A stretch of DNA of 64,000 bases from an uncultured Actinomycetes bacterium (GTDB lineage Bacteria > Actinomycetota > Acidimicrobiia > Acidimicrobiales > RAAP-2), in assembly GCA_903873775.1 (NCBI GenBank), contig CAIQPR010000013.1:24458-88457 (forward strand). Reading direction: 5' to 3'. How positions within the stretch are numbered: position 1 is the first letter of the stretch; every line of letters starts with the position of its first letter. The position numbers and the translations under genes are program-made. The notes beneath the pieces are model-generated. The model ran no database searches. It was given only the letters and a program-made list of their open reading frames with translations, and was not told where the DNA came from. This document shows positions 8,240 through 15,414 of this stretch, piece by piece.

Positions 8240-8946
8240 CGAAACAAGTCGTCATTGGATGCACGCACCACGTGCTCCCGAATGGAACCCTCGCCAAAGA
8301 GTGACGGGTCGATCCCGCGAATCACGGCAAACGGCGTGCCCGCATTCTTCGCGAGAACGAGATTGGCGGCACCGGCGATCTCGTCGATCACCGCCACTTC
8401 GGTCGCCTCGAGGACGCGCCCATTGGCGTCGGTGCTCCCCCGAAGGTCGAGGACCGGGCGAAGCCCCGCGCACCCAATGGCCACGTCCGTCACGCCCTGG
8501 CGCCACACACGCCCGAAGGTGTCCGTGACGAGCACACCGACATCCACGCCGCGCGCGCGTCGGAGGTCCGCGCGAAAGCGACGCGCCGAGCGATCAGGAT
8601 CGACGGGCAGTAGCACCGCCGATCCGTCGTCGGTGTTGGACAAATCGATGCCCGCGTTGGCACACACGAAACCGTGGTGCGTCTCGGTGATGCGCAGGGG
8701 TCCCCGCCGTCGAAGAACACGTCGCGACTCTTGTTCGACGAGGTGATTCTTGCCCTCGTCAGTGCCGTCGAACGCAACCACGCGACCTTCCGCTTTGGCG
8801 ACAACTTTCGACGTCACGGCGACGACGTCGCCATCACGGATGTCGTCACCTTGGGCGTCGAGTGCGTCGAGGAACATCTGGACGAGATCGCTCGTCGCGC
8901 GAACCTCGCCAACGCCCTGGATGGCGAAGAGTTCGAGTCGACTCAC
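8236..8946 (-). CDS. cofE: Coenzyme F420-0:L-glutamate ligase
   Basis: CofE adds L-glutamate residues to F420-0 in a GTP-dependent reaction, completing the polyglutamate tail of coenzyme F420 in the cytosol. Family landmarks are GDVVAVTSKVVAKAEGR near residue 40, the VCANAGIDLSN segment, and LVTDTFGRVWRQGVTDVAIG near residue 140. The protein ends after 236 residues. Mycobacterial FbiB carries an additional FMN-binding nitroreductase-like C-terminal half; that half is absent here. The start overlaps the cofD stop by four bases, so cofD-cofE form a coupled operon. Confidence 0.92.
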   Translation of the reverse strand: MSRLELFAIQGVGEVRATSDLVQMFLDALDAQGDDIRDGDVVAVTSKVVAKAEGRVVAFDGTDEGKNHLVEQESRRVLRRRGPLRITETHHGFVCANAGIDLSNTDDGSAVLLPVDPDRSARRFRADLRRARGVDVGVLVTDTFGRVWRQGVTDVAIGCAGLRPVLDLRGSTDANGRVLEATEVAVIDEIAGAANLVLAKNAGTPFAVIRGIDPSLFGEGSIREHVVRASNDDLFR

Positions 8947-9857
8947 GCCAGGACCTCACGCGCGAGGGCGCGCGCGTGCTCGGGATTCGACATGATCGTG
9001 GTGGTGATACGCACCTTCATGTCGAAGTTGGAAATCGCCTCCGCGAGGTTGGCGTCGGTGACGTCCATCACAAACGTCCCGCACACCTCGCGATAGAACT
9101 GCGCGACGCCGACACAGGACACGTCGTGACCGAGTTCGAGGAGCAGGCGATCGGCGGGACCCTTGATCGCGGCGCCGTTGATGATCGGGGACACCGCGAT
9201 CACCGCGTCGCGCCGTTGCCGCAGAATGTCACGGACGCCCGGAATCTGAAGAATGGGGTCGATGGAGATGAGTGGATTGGAGGGCGCGATCACGATGCGC
9301 TCAGCTTCTCGCAGGACATCCAGCACTCCCGGGGCCGGGCGGGCGGCAGCGGCGCCCTCGATGTCAATGGACGTCACCGGAATGCTGTGGTGATGTCGGA
9401 CGAAGTAGTCCTGGAAGCTCAGGACGCCTGTCGTTGTGTGGAAGACCGTCGAGACCAGGTCATTGGTGACCGGGAGAAGCCGCTGGGCAACGCCGTGGTG
9501 TCGCGCAAGTTCCTCCGCCACCTCGGCTTTCGTCGCCCCCTCCGCGAGGCGTTGGGAGCGGTAGAGGTGGGTGGCGAGATCGCGATCGCCGAGGCGAAAC
9601 CAGGCCTGTCCACCGAGAGCGTCGAGCTCGTCCATGACGCGCCAACTCTCGCCGCGCAGCCCCCAACCCAGCTCGTCGTTGTTCAGTCGAGCGAGGGTGT
9701 AGGTAATCGTGTCCAGATCGGGACAAATGGTGAGACCGTGCAGAACGAGGTCGTCACCCACATTGACCACGGCCGTCACCTCGGAGGGGTCGAGCACATC
9801 TTCGAGGGCGAGGAGGAGTCGCGCCGCGCCGACGCCTCCGCTGAGTACAGCAATCAC
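8943..9857 (-). CDS. cofD: 2-phospho-L-lactate (or phosphoenolpyruvate) transferase of F420 biosynthesis
   Basis: CofD/FbiA transfers the phospholactate-type moiety to the deazaflavin FO to form F420-0 or its dehydro form. The N-terminus MIAVLSGGVGAARLL is the nucleotide-binding loop. VVNVGDDLVLHGLTICPDLDTI is a hallmark of the family. IAPSNPLISIDPI and SPIINGAAIKGPADRLL are further conserved blocks. At 304 residues it is full length. The GTG start lies 7 bases after TAAGGT without a Shine-Dalgarno sequence. Only 40 bases separate it from the divergent serine hydrolase gene. Confidence 0.93.
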   Translation of the reverse strand: MIAVLSGGVGAARLLLALEDVLDPSEVTAVVNVGDDLVLHGLTICPDLDTITYTLARLNNDELGWGLRGESWRVMDELDALGGQAWFRLGDRDLATHLYRSQRLAEGATKAEVAEELARHHGVAQRLLPVTNDLVSTVFHTTTGVLSFQDYFVRHHHSIPVTSIDIEGAAAARPAPGVLDVLREAERIVIAPSNPLISIDPILQIPGVRDILRQRRDAVIAVSPIINGAAIKGPADRLLLELGHDVSCVGVAQFYREVCGTFVMDVTDANLAEAISNFDMKVRITTTIMSNPEHARALAREVLA

Positions 9858-9864
9858 CCTTCAG

Positions 9865-9870
9865 ACCTTA
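9865..9870 (-). promoter_or_regulatory. -10 element (TAAGGT) of cofD-cofE
   Basis: TAAGGT on the minus strand ends 7 bases before the cofD GTG. It faces the divergent -10 at 9884, so both genes share a 40-base intergenic region. A leaderless start is likely. Confidence 0.48.
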
Positions 9871-9883
9871 GAGGGCGCGTGGA

Positions 9884-9889
9884 TAGGCT
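9884..9889 (+). promoter_or_regulatory. -10 element (TAGGCT) of the serine hydrolase/glycosyltransferase operon
   Basis: TAGGCT is followed after 8 bases by GTG 9898, without a Shine-Dalgarno sequence. This is probably the promoter of the run of overlapping genes from 9898 to 13926. Confidence 0.48.
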
Positions 9890-9897
9890 CTTACGTC

Positions 9898-10704
9898 GTG
9901 GATGACGCGTCGGTGCTACATGGGTGGCCCGATGGCTCCGCCGTCATCGTTGCTCGCTCGGCGGCGCGCGGCACGGACTATCTCGTTCACGTCGGTGACG
10001 CCGCACTCGTACGTTCGTGGGCGTCGGTGAGCAAGGTGGCCGTCGCCTACGCCATGGCGCGCGGGGTGGACGCCGGCGTGGTTGACCTTGAGTCTCATGT
10101 GACGGACGGGGCGACACTGGCCCAGGTCCTCAGCCACTGCGGAGGTTTAGGGGCCGAACGTGACGATCCGCGCTACCCCCCGGGCACGCGCCGCGTGTAC
10201 TCCAACGTAGGTATCGATCTCGCGGTTGCGTCGGTGACGGACGCACCATCGCCGTGGCTGCGTGACAACGTCTGGGCTCCCTTGGGCCTCTCGAGCTGTG
10301 AACTCGTGGGACGCCCGGCGGCGGGTGTGCACGGGTCTCTGGAGGACATGACCGAACTCGCGTTGGCCTGGTTGCGTCACGACAATTTGTCGCCCGCGGT
10401 GGCGACTGCTTTCACGTCACCTTTCGCCCCAACTCTCGCCGGCGTCGTTCCGGGATTTGGTCGCTTCGACCCGTGCGCGTGGGGTCTCGGTGTTGAGGTG
10501 CACGACACCAAGCATCACTGGATGGGCACTATCGCATCCCCCGCCGCATTTGGCCACTTCGGGCAGAGCGGCACCCTGTTACTCATTGATCCGACGCGAT
10601 CTCTCGTGGTCTCTGCCGCCGCGGGATCGCCCTTTGGACCGTGGGCGGTCGCGACGTGGCCCGCCTGGATGGACGAGGTCATCGCGTGGTGCGACAACAC
10701 ATGA
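9898..10704 (+). CDS. Serine beta-lactamase-like hydrolase
   Basis: A serine hydrolase of the class C beta-lactamase/DD-peptidase fold. The nucleophile motif is SVSK (in SWASVSKVAVAYA). The second motif is YSN (in RRVYSNVGIDLA). The third element is HFGQSGT, in the place of the usual KTG-like strand. At 268 residues it is short for the family. The reading frame stays open upstream to 9709, but that part lies inside cofD on the other strand. GTG 9898 follows a good -10, so I start there. No signal peptide is visible, which suggests a cytosolic esterase or peptidase. It contains a rare TTA codon at 10147. The stop overlaps the next GT start (ATGA). Confidence 0.75.
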   Translation: MDDASVLHGWPDGSAVIVARSAARGTDYLVHVGDAALVRSWASVSKVAVAYAMARGVDAGVVDLESHVTDGATLAQVLSHCGGLGAERDDPRYPPGTRRVYSNVGIDLAVASVTDAPSPWLRDNVWAPLGLSSCELVGRPAAGVHGSLEDMTELALAWLRHDNLSPAVATAFTSPFAPTLAGVVPGFGRFDPCAWGLGVEVHDTKHHWMGTIASPAAFGHFGQSGTLLLIDPTRSLVVSAAAGSPFGPWAVATWPAWMDEVIAWCDNT

Positions 10705-11714
10705 CAACGCCAACCATCGGCATTGATCTGTCGGGGCCAAGTGAGCCCCTCGGCAATTGGATGGACCTCCTCGCCGACGAGCTCGCGGCAGACGGTCGAT
10801 ACGACATTGTGCGGTTTCGAACCGGACCGGGTGCGCGTGGACCCGCCGAAACGCGACTCGCCGGACGACGTCTATGGGGTCCCGGGTGGCGCCGAAGTCG
10901 CGGACGCAAGATCGACAATCTTCTTCCGCACGTTTCGCTGGTGCACGTGGCGGGACGGGCCACGCCTCCTACGGCGCGTGTGCCTCTCGTCGTCTCCGTC
11001 GATGACCTGCGGCCTCTCCGCGACGACGCGCGCGGACGGCAGCGGGCCGAACAGTTGCGTCGAGCCGTCGAACGCGGCGCGCAGCTGGTGGCGTCGTCAC
11101 GCGCGGCATCACTTGAAGTGCAACGCCATCTTGGTCTACTGCGAGAACATGTCGTCGTCGTTCCTCCCCCGGTGCAGTGGAGTGAACCGGTGCACGCGGG
11201 TACCGAACTCGTGGTCAATCTCACGGGACGCACGGATGAGTTCCTTCTGATCGCTGACGCGCTCGTAGCCCTGGCGCGTCGTCGAGGTGCTGGTGTCGTC
11301 GTTCTCGCGAGTTCTGAAGCCGAGGCCCGCATTCGTCAGCGAGACTTGGATGTCGTCTTTCGACCACGTCGACAAGCCGCGTCAGCGCTTCGCGTTGCTC
11401 GCACGGTGGTGCATCTCTCCGACGGCGCCAGATTTCCGTCTTTCGCCATCGCGGCACTGGCCGCGGGAGTTCCGACCTGTGCCACGATGACGCCAGTGAA
11501 TCGAGAACTTCTGGACGGCGCCGCGTGGCTCGTGGATGAAAAAGATCCGACCGACTTGGTGGGCGTTATTGAAGCTCTCTTCGAAGATGACGCCCGGCGA
11601 GCCGTGATGTCGGCCGCGGGTCGCTCGCGCGCGACGGACTTTTCTCCCGCGACGGCGGCGCGGTCCTACGCCGAGCTGTACGACACGATCCTTCGCCAGC
11701 GGGAGTGGTCGTGA
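10701..11714 (+). CDS. Group 1 (GT4-like) glycosyltransferase, first of three
   Basis: A GT-B fold glycosyltransferase, divergent but recognisable by its place in a string of three overlapping GT4 genes and by its C-terminal half. VVHLSDGARFPSFAIAALAAG occupies the position of the donor-binding E-x7-E region, although the glutamates are not conserved. RELLDGAAWLVDEKDP follows, as in group 1 enzymes. The N-terminal half is short and Arg rich. The lost E-x7-E residues mean the enzyme could be weak, or could act as a partner for the next GT. It overlaps both neighbours by four bases. Confidence 0.65.
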   Translation: MTTPTIGIDLSGPSEPLGNWMDLLADELAADGRYDIVRFRTGPGARGPAETRLAGRRLWGPGWRRSRGRKIDNLLPHVSLVHVAGRATPPTARVPLVVSVDDLRPLRDDARGRQRAEQLRRAVERGAQLVASSRAASLEVQRHLGLLREHVVVVPPPVQWSEPVHAGTELVVNLTGRTDEFLLIADALVALARRRGAGVVVLASSEAEARIRQRDLDVVFRPRRQAASALRVARTVVHLSDGARFPSFAIAALAAGVPTCATMTPVNRELLDGAAWLVDEKDPTDLVGVIEALFEDDARRAVMSAAGRSRATDFSPATAARSYAELYDTILRQREWS

Positions 11715-12799
11715 CGACGCGCATCGAGATCAGTGTTGACCAATTGAGTCGACCCCAGCCGGGCGGCATCGCCACGTACGTGCGAGGGCTTCTGGCAGGG
11801 TTGCGGGAAGTTGCGGACGACCGGGACCTTGTCGTGACCGCCTTGGCGCCCCGCGGTGGGCGGCGAGCCCTCGACGAGAGTGACTATGTGGTTCGGGAAT
11901 CTCGACTGTCTCACGCGACGCTGACGCGCGCGTGGCGCCACGTTCCGCTGACCGTGTCCCGCGACGCCGACGTCGTTCACGCCACGTCGCTCGCGGGCCC
12001 CTTTGGGGGAGGTCTGTCGGGTACACGCCACTCCGTGGCTGTGCACGACCTTCTGTGGCGGGACTACCCGGAACTGTCCTCGCCTCGAGGGGTGTCCTTT
12101 CATGAACGACGTTTGCAGTACGTGCTCTCCCGTGACGAGATCCGACTCCTCACCATTTCTCCCGCGGTGGCGGAGCGTCTCGTGCGCGAGGGCCTCCCCG
12201 CCACTCGTGTTGCCACGGTGCGTTTGGGTGTGGCTCCAGCTCCCGCGACGACGCTCCGCCTCGAAGAACTTGCTCAGCGGGTGGGCGTTCCCGTCGACGA
12301 CCTACGACACGGATTCACTCTGTGCGTGGGCACTCTCGAACCCCGCAAGAATCTTGAGCATCTCGCGGCCGCCCACGCACGAGCCCGCGAGGTAGAACCC
12401 GCACTCGGCCCGCTCGTCCTCGCGGGTCCTCGAGGGTGGGGCGACGTGAACACGGGTGCGGCGATCACTGTCGGTTCGGTGACCACTGAAGTTCTCGCCG
12501 CGCTGCGTGCGCATTGTCGCATTGGCGCCTTTGTGCCGGTGGACGAAGGTTGGGGACTGCCGGCCGTTGAATTCTTGGCGGCGGGCAGGCCGGTGGTCGT
12601 CACGCCGCGCGTGCCGTCGGTCGCCAACAACGCCGCCGCGTGCCACGTCGCAGGTACGGACGTCGACAGCATCGCCGTCGGTCTGCAGCACGCCGTTGCC
12701 GAGAGCGACGACGACGACGCTCGCCGGGCACGCGTCCTCTCCGTCTCACACTTGACGTGGCGCCAGTGCGCTCTCGATCACCTCGAGGCGTGGCGATGA
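11711..12799 (+). CDS. Group 1 (GT4) glycosyltransferase, second of three
   Basis: A retaining GT-B glycosyltransferase. The N-terminus ISVDQLSRPQPGGIATYV has the glycine-rich acceptor-side loop. VAVHDLLWRDYPE and LLTISPAVAERL are typical of GT4 mannosyl/rhamnosyl enzymes. The C-terminal domain has CVGTLEPRKNLEHL and the donor site VDEGWGLPAVEFLAAG, where the spacing of the two glutamates fits E-x7-E. GTG 11711 overlaps the previous stop (GTGA). It is probably cytosolic at the membrane face and builds a lipid-linked or surface oligosaccharide together with its neighbours. Confidence 0.85.
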   Translation: MTTRIEISVDQLSRPQPGGIATYVRGLLAGLREVADDRDLVVTALAPRGGRRALDESDYVVRESRLSHATLTRAWRHVPLTVSRDADVVHATSLAGPFGGGLSGTRHSVAVHDLLWRDYPELSSPRGVSFHERRLQYVLSRDEIRLLTISPAVAERLVREGLPATRVATVRLGVAPAPATTLRLEELAQRVGVPVDDLRHGFTLCVGTLEPRKNLEHLAAAHARAREVEPALGPLVLAGPRGWGDVNTGAAITVGSVTTEVLAALRAHCRIGAFVPVDEGWGLPAVEFLAAGRPVVVTPRVPSVANNAAACHVAGTDVDSIAVGLQHAVAESDDDDARRARVLSVSHLTWRQCALDHLEAWR

Positions 12800-13926
12800 G
12801 ACTCACCCTCGATGTCTCCGCGGTGCCCCCGCGCCCGGCCGGGGCGGGTCGCTACATCGTGGAACTCGCCAAGAGGCTGCCGACAACCGACGACCGTGTC
12901 ACGCTTCTCACGCGTCGGGGGGACGACGCGCGGTGGCGCGACTGGTCGCCACACGCCGGCATCTCCGCGCGCGTGCCCCAGTCGCGACCGGCTCGCCTCG
13001 CCTACGAAGCTCTCCGCGCGGGGCGGACGTCCCTGATGCGCGAGAGCGATGTGTGGCACTCGCCGCACTACACCATGCCCCGAGGAGCCAGTTCTCCCGT
13101 CGTCGTGACGATTCACGACATGACGTTCTTTACCAATCCGGAGTGGCACGAGCGTCGCAAAGTGGAATTCTTCCGCCGCGCGATCCGCGTGGCGGCTCGC
13201 GACGCTCACGTACTCGTGACGGTCAGCGAGATGACGGCGCGTCTCCTCACGGAACTTACGTCCACGACCCGTCCGATCGTGGTGGCCCCCCTCGGTGTTG
13301 ATCATGATCGCTTCTCGCGGGAGGGAGAGAGGAGCGGCTCCAGTCGATTCGATCTGGCCACTCCGTTCATTCTCTTCGTGGGCACGCTGGAACCCCGCAA
13401 GGGAATCGACGTTCTCTTGTCCGCTTTCAGTGACGTCGCGTCACTTGATCCTGACGTCGAGCTGTGGCTGGTGGGTCAGACGGGTTGGGGAGTGGACGCG
13501 GTGCAGGAGCAGATGACGCGGCATCCGTATCAATCGCGTATTCGTCGATTGGATTATGTCGACGACGCGGAACTCCCGCAGCTCTATCGATCCGCTCGCG
13601 TGGTGGCCTATCCGTCTCGGGGCGAAGGATTTGGATTGCCGGTTCTTGAAGCACTGGCCTGCGGTGCGCCGGTCGTCACAACGCGCGACACTGTCATGGC
13701 TGAGGTCGCCGCCGACACCGCGCGGCTCGTTCCGGCCGGCGATAGTGCAGCTCTCGCGGACGAGCTTGCGCGAGCACTTGTGCTCGACGACGCCGCGCGC
13801 GAGCATGTGGCCGCGAACGCCGTGGCGCGAGCCGCGCAGTTCACCTGGGAGCGAACCATTGCCCAACACCGCGAGGCGTACGCGCTCGCGCAGTCCTCCG
13901 CCTCATTCTCCCGCGACGTAGAGTGA
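12796..13926 (+). CDS. Group 1 (GT4) glycosyltransferase, third of three
   Basis: A 376-residue GT-B enzyme, close in plan to the preceding one. Its acceptor loop is PPRPAGAGRYIVELAKRL. VTIHDMTFFTNPEWHE and LVTVSEMTARLL follow. The donor domain has FVGTLEPRKGIDVLLSAF, and SRGEGFGLPVLEALACG with an intact E-x7-E pair. Mannosyl-, rhamnosyl- or glucosyltransfer are all possible. ATG overlaps the previous TGA, and a 7-base gap leads to the epimerase gene, so the operon continues. Repeated GT4 genes with similar architecture suggest stepwise assembly of a short glycan. Confidence 0.87.
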   Translation: MRLTLDVSAVPPRPAGAGRYIVELAKRLPTTDDRVTLLTRRGDDARWRDWSPHAGISARVPQSRPARLAYEALRAGRTSLMRESDVWHSPHYTMPRGASSPVVVTIHDMTFFTNPEWHERRKVEFFRRAIRVAARDAHVLVTVSEMTARLLTELTSTTRPIVVAPLGVDHDRFSREGERSGSSRFDLATPFILFVGTLEPRKGIDVLLSAFSDVASLDPDVELWLVGQTGWGVDAVQEQMTRHPYQSRIRRLDYVDDAELPQLYRSARVVAYPSRGEGFGLPVLEALACGAPVVTTRDTVMAEVAADTARLVPAGDSAALADELARALVLDDAAREHVAANAVARAAQFTWERTIAQHREAYALAQSSASFSRDVE

Positions 13927-13933
13927 ACTCACT

Positions 13934-14833
13934 ATGCGGGCGTTGATCACCGGGGGACAAGGGTTCGTCGGTCGTCACCTCGCCGCGCATCTCCACGACC
14001 TGGGAGATGAGGTCACCGTCATCGACATTGAGCACGACGTGACGAATGTCGATGACATGCGTGACGTCGTCACGAGCACCTCGCCGGATGTTGTGTACCA
14101 CTTGGCCGCCATTAGCCACGTCGGCACATCGTGGTCGGATCCGAACGCCGTCCTCAAAGTCAACGTACTTGGGACGGCATCGGTTCTCGCCGCCGCTCGC
14201 TCGGTTCCCGACATCACGACCGTGCTGGTCTCGTCGGCGGAGGTCTACGGCGTCGTAGACGAAAGTGATCTTCCGTTACGCGAGACCACCCCCGCACGAC
14301 CGGCCACGCCATATGCCGCGAGCAAACTCGCGGCGGAAATTGTGGCCCAACAGAGTGTGCGCGGCTACGGCCAGCGCGTCGTCATTGCACGCGCCTTCAA
14401 TCACATCGGCCCAGGTCAGGCGCCGACGTTCTTTGTGCCCGCGCTCGCGCAACGGATTCGGGCCGCGCACGCGAAAGGTCTCACCTCCATTGCGGTGGGG
14501 AACCTCTCGAGTCGACGGGATTTCACGGACGTGCGCGATGTGGTGCGCGCGTACGCCGCCCTCGCGCGCGACGGACAGTCGGGTGAGGTCTACAACGTCG
14601 CCACGGGAGTGGACTACTCCATGCACGATGTGGCGGACATGCTCCGTGACGCCGTCGACCCGAGCATCACGTTCGACGTGGATCCGTCTCTTCTGCGTCC
14701 CGTGGACATTCCAGTCCTGCGGGGCAGCGCCGACAAGCTGACGGCGGCCACGGGCTGGCGTCCGACGTTCACGTTGCGCGACACGCTGCGTGATGTGCTG
14801 AACGCCACGCCGCTGCCCTCTAACGAGGACTAA
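13934..14833 (+). CDS. NAD(P)-dependent sugar epimerase/reductase, GDP-6-deoxy-D-mannose reductase-like
   Basis: An extended SDR. ITGGQGFVGRHLAAHL is the cofactor-binding loop. Catalytic Ser lies in LVSSAEVYG and Tyr-x3-Lys in PYAASKLAAE. RAFNHIGPGQ and VGNLSSRRDFTDVRDVVRAY are strongly reminiscent of Rmd, which reduces GDP-4-keto-6-deoxymannose to GDP-D-rhamnose. No gmd dehydratase is in the window, so the substrate supply is not shown. A UDP- or dTDP-sugar epimerase remains possible. It ends the GT4 operon and faces the unknown protein gene at 14856 convergently. Confidence 0.75.
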   Translation: MRALITGGQGFVGRHLAAHLHDLGDEVTVIDIEHDVTNVDDMRDVVTSTSPDVVYHLAAISHVGTSWSDPNAVLKVNVLGTASVLAAARSVPDITTVLVSSAEVYGVVDESDLPLRETTPARPATPYAASKLAAEIVAQQSVRGYGQRVVIARAFNHIGPGQAPTFFVPALAQRIRAAHAKGLTSIAVGNLSSRRDFTDVRDVVRAYAALARDGQSGEVYNVATGVDYSMHDVADMLRDAVDPSITFDVDPSLLRPVDIPVLRGSADKLTAATGWRPTFTLRDTLRDVLNATPLPSNED

Positions 14834-14855
14834 CGACGTGGCGTTCGCGGGTTAC

Positions 14856-15314
14856 TTATTCGGCGTCGTCTGAGTCCGCGTCGTCGGCGACGACGGTGTC
14901 CTCGTCCGCCTTCGGCACGACACTCGCGCGCACCTTCGCGGTGGCTTCACGCGCCTGATTGACGGCGTCGCGCACGACCCCGGGGAACTTCTCTTCGATC
15001 GGGGCGATGGCGGCGTCCACCGTCTTCAGCGTCTTGTCGAGCTTCTCGTCCAACCACGCCGCGTGGCGCTTGGTCGCGACCGTCACGTCGTCGACGGTCT
15101 TCTTCATCTGCGCGGACACGCCGTCCGTGTCAACGGCGACATTGACGCCCTTGACGGCGGCGGACGCCTTCTGGGCGCCGATCACACCGACGCCAACGGC
15201 GGTGTAGACCACGTCCTTCGCCTTCTTCGCGACGGTGTTGGTGTCCGCAAACTCGCGGACCTTGGCCGTGGCCTCGCGACCAACCTTCGTTGCAACTTCT
15301 GTGAAATCTGCCAT
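14856..15314 (-). CDS. Small Ala/Lys-rich helical protein of unknown function
   Basis: I cannot assign a family. The 152-residue product is almost entirely amphipathic helix, rich in Ala, Lys, Val and Asp (MADFTEVATKVGREATAKV). A Gly/Val stretch (YTAVGVGVIGAQKA, near residue 40) might dip into a membrane. A conserved-looking AAIAPIEEKFPG lies near residue 110, and the tail is acidic (DDADSDDAE). The composition recalls phasin-like or HBHA-like surface-coating helices, but that is only an analogy. ATG 15314 has GAGGAG six bases upstream. Its promoter overlaps a palindrome (15357-15372), so it is probably regulated. Confidence 0.65.
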   Translation of the reverse strand: MADFTEVATKVGREATAKVREFADTNTVAKKAKDVVYTAVGVGVIGAQKASAAVKGVNVAVDTDGVSAQMKKTVDDVTVATKRHAAWLDEKLDKTLKTVDAAIAPIEEKFPGVVRDAVNQAREATAKVRASVVPKADEDTVVADDADSDDAE

Positions 15315-15343
15315 GGGAAACTCCTCACTTGGGTGTGAACTTA

Positions 15344-15374
15344 AGTATAGCAGAGTGCTAACTAAAGTTAGCAA
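15344..15374 (-). promoter_or_regulatory. Promoter with an internal palindromic operator
   Basis: On the minus strand TTGCTA (15369-15374) and TATACT (15344-15349) are separated by 19 bases and drive the helical protein gene. Inside the spacer sits a perfect inverted repeat, GCTAAC-4-GTTAGC (15357-15372), a likely repressor site. The adjoining GAGTGCTAA (plus strand, 15353-15361) equals one arm of the CIRCE heat-shock operator, but the second arm at 9-base spacing is missing. Confidence 0.6.
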
Positions 15375-15398
15375 CACCACTTGCGTGCATCCCCCAAC

Positions 15399-15404
15399 TA
15401 GCCT
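15399..15404 (+). promoter_or_regulatory. -10 element (TAGCCT) of the GT2 membrane protein gene
   Basis: TAGCCT precedes ATG 15415 by 10 bases, without a Shine-Dalgarno sequence. It is divergent from the regulated promoter at 15344, so the two genes share about 100 bases. Confidence 0.47.
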
Positions 15405-15414
15405 TGTTTTCCTG

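Noticed and set aside
15353..15361. Complete CIRCE element
   Set aside because: Only one arm (GAGTGCTAA) is present; the second arm is absent at the required 9-base spacing, and the neighbour gene is no chaperone.
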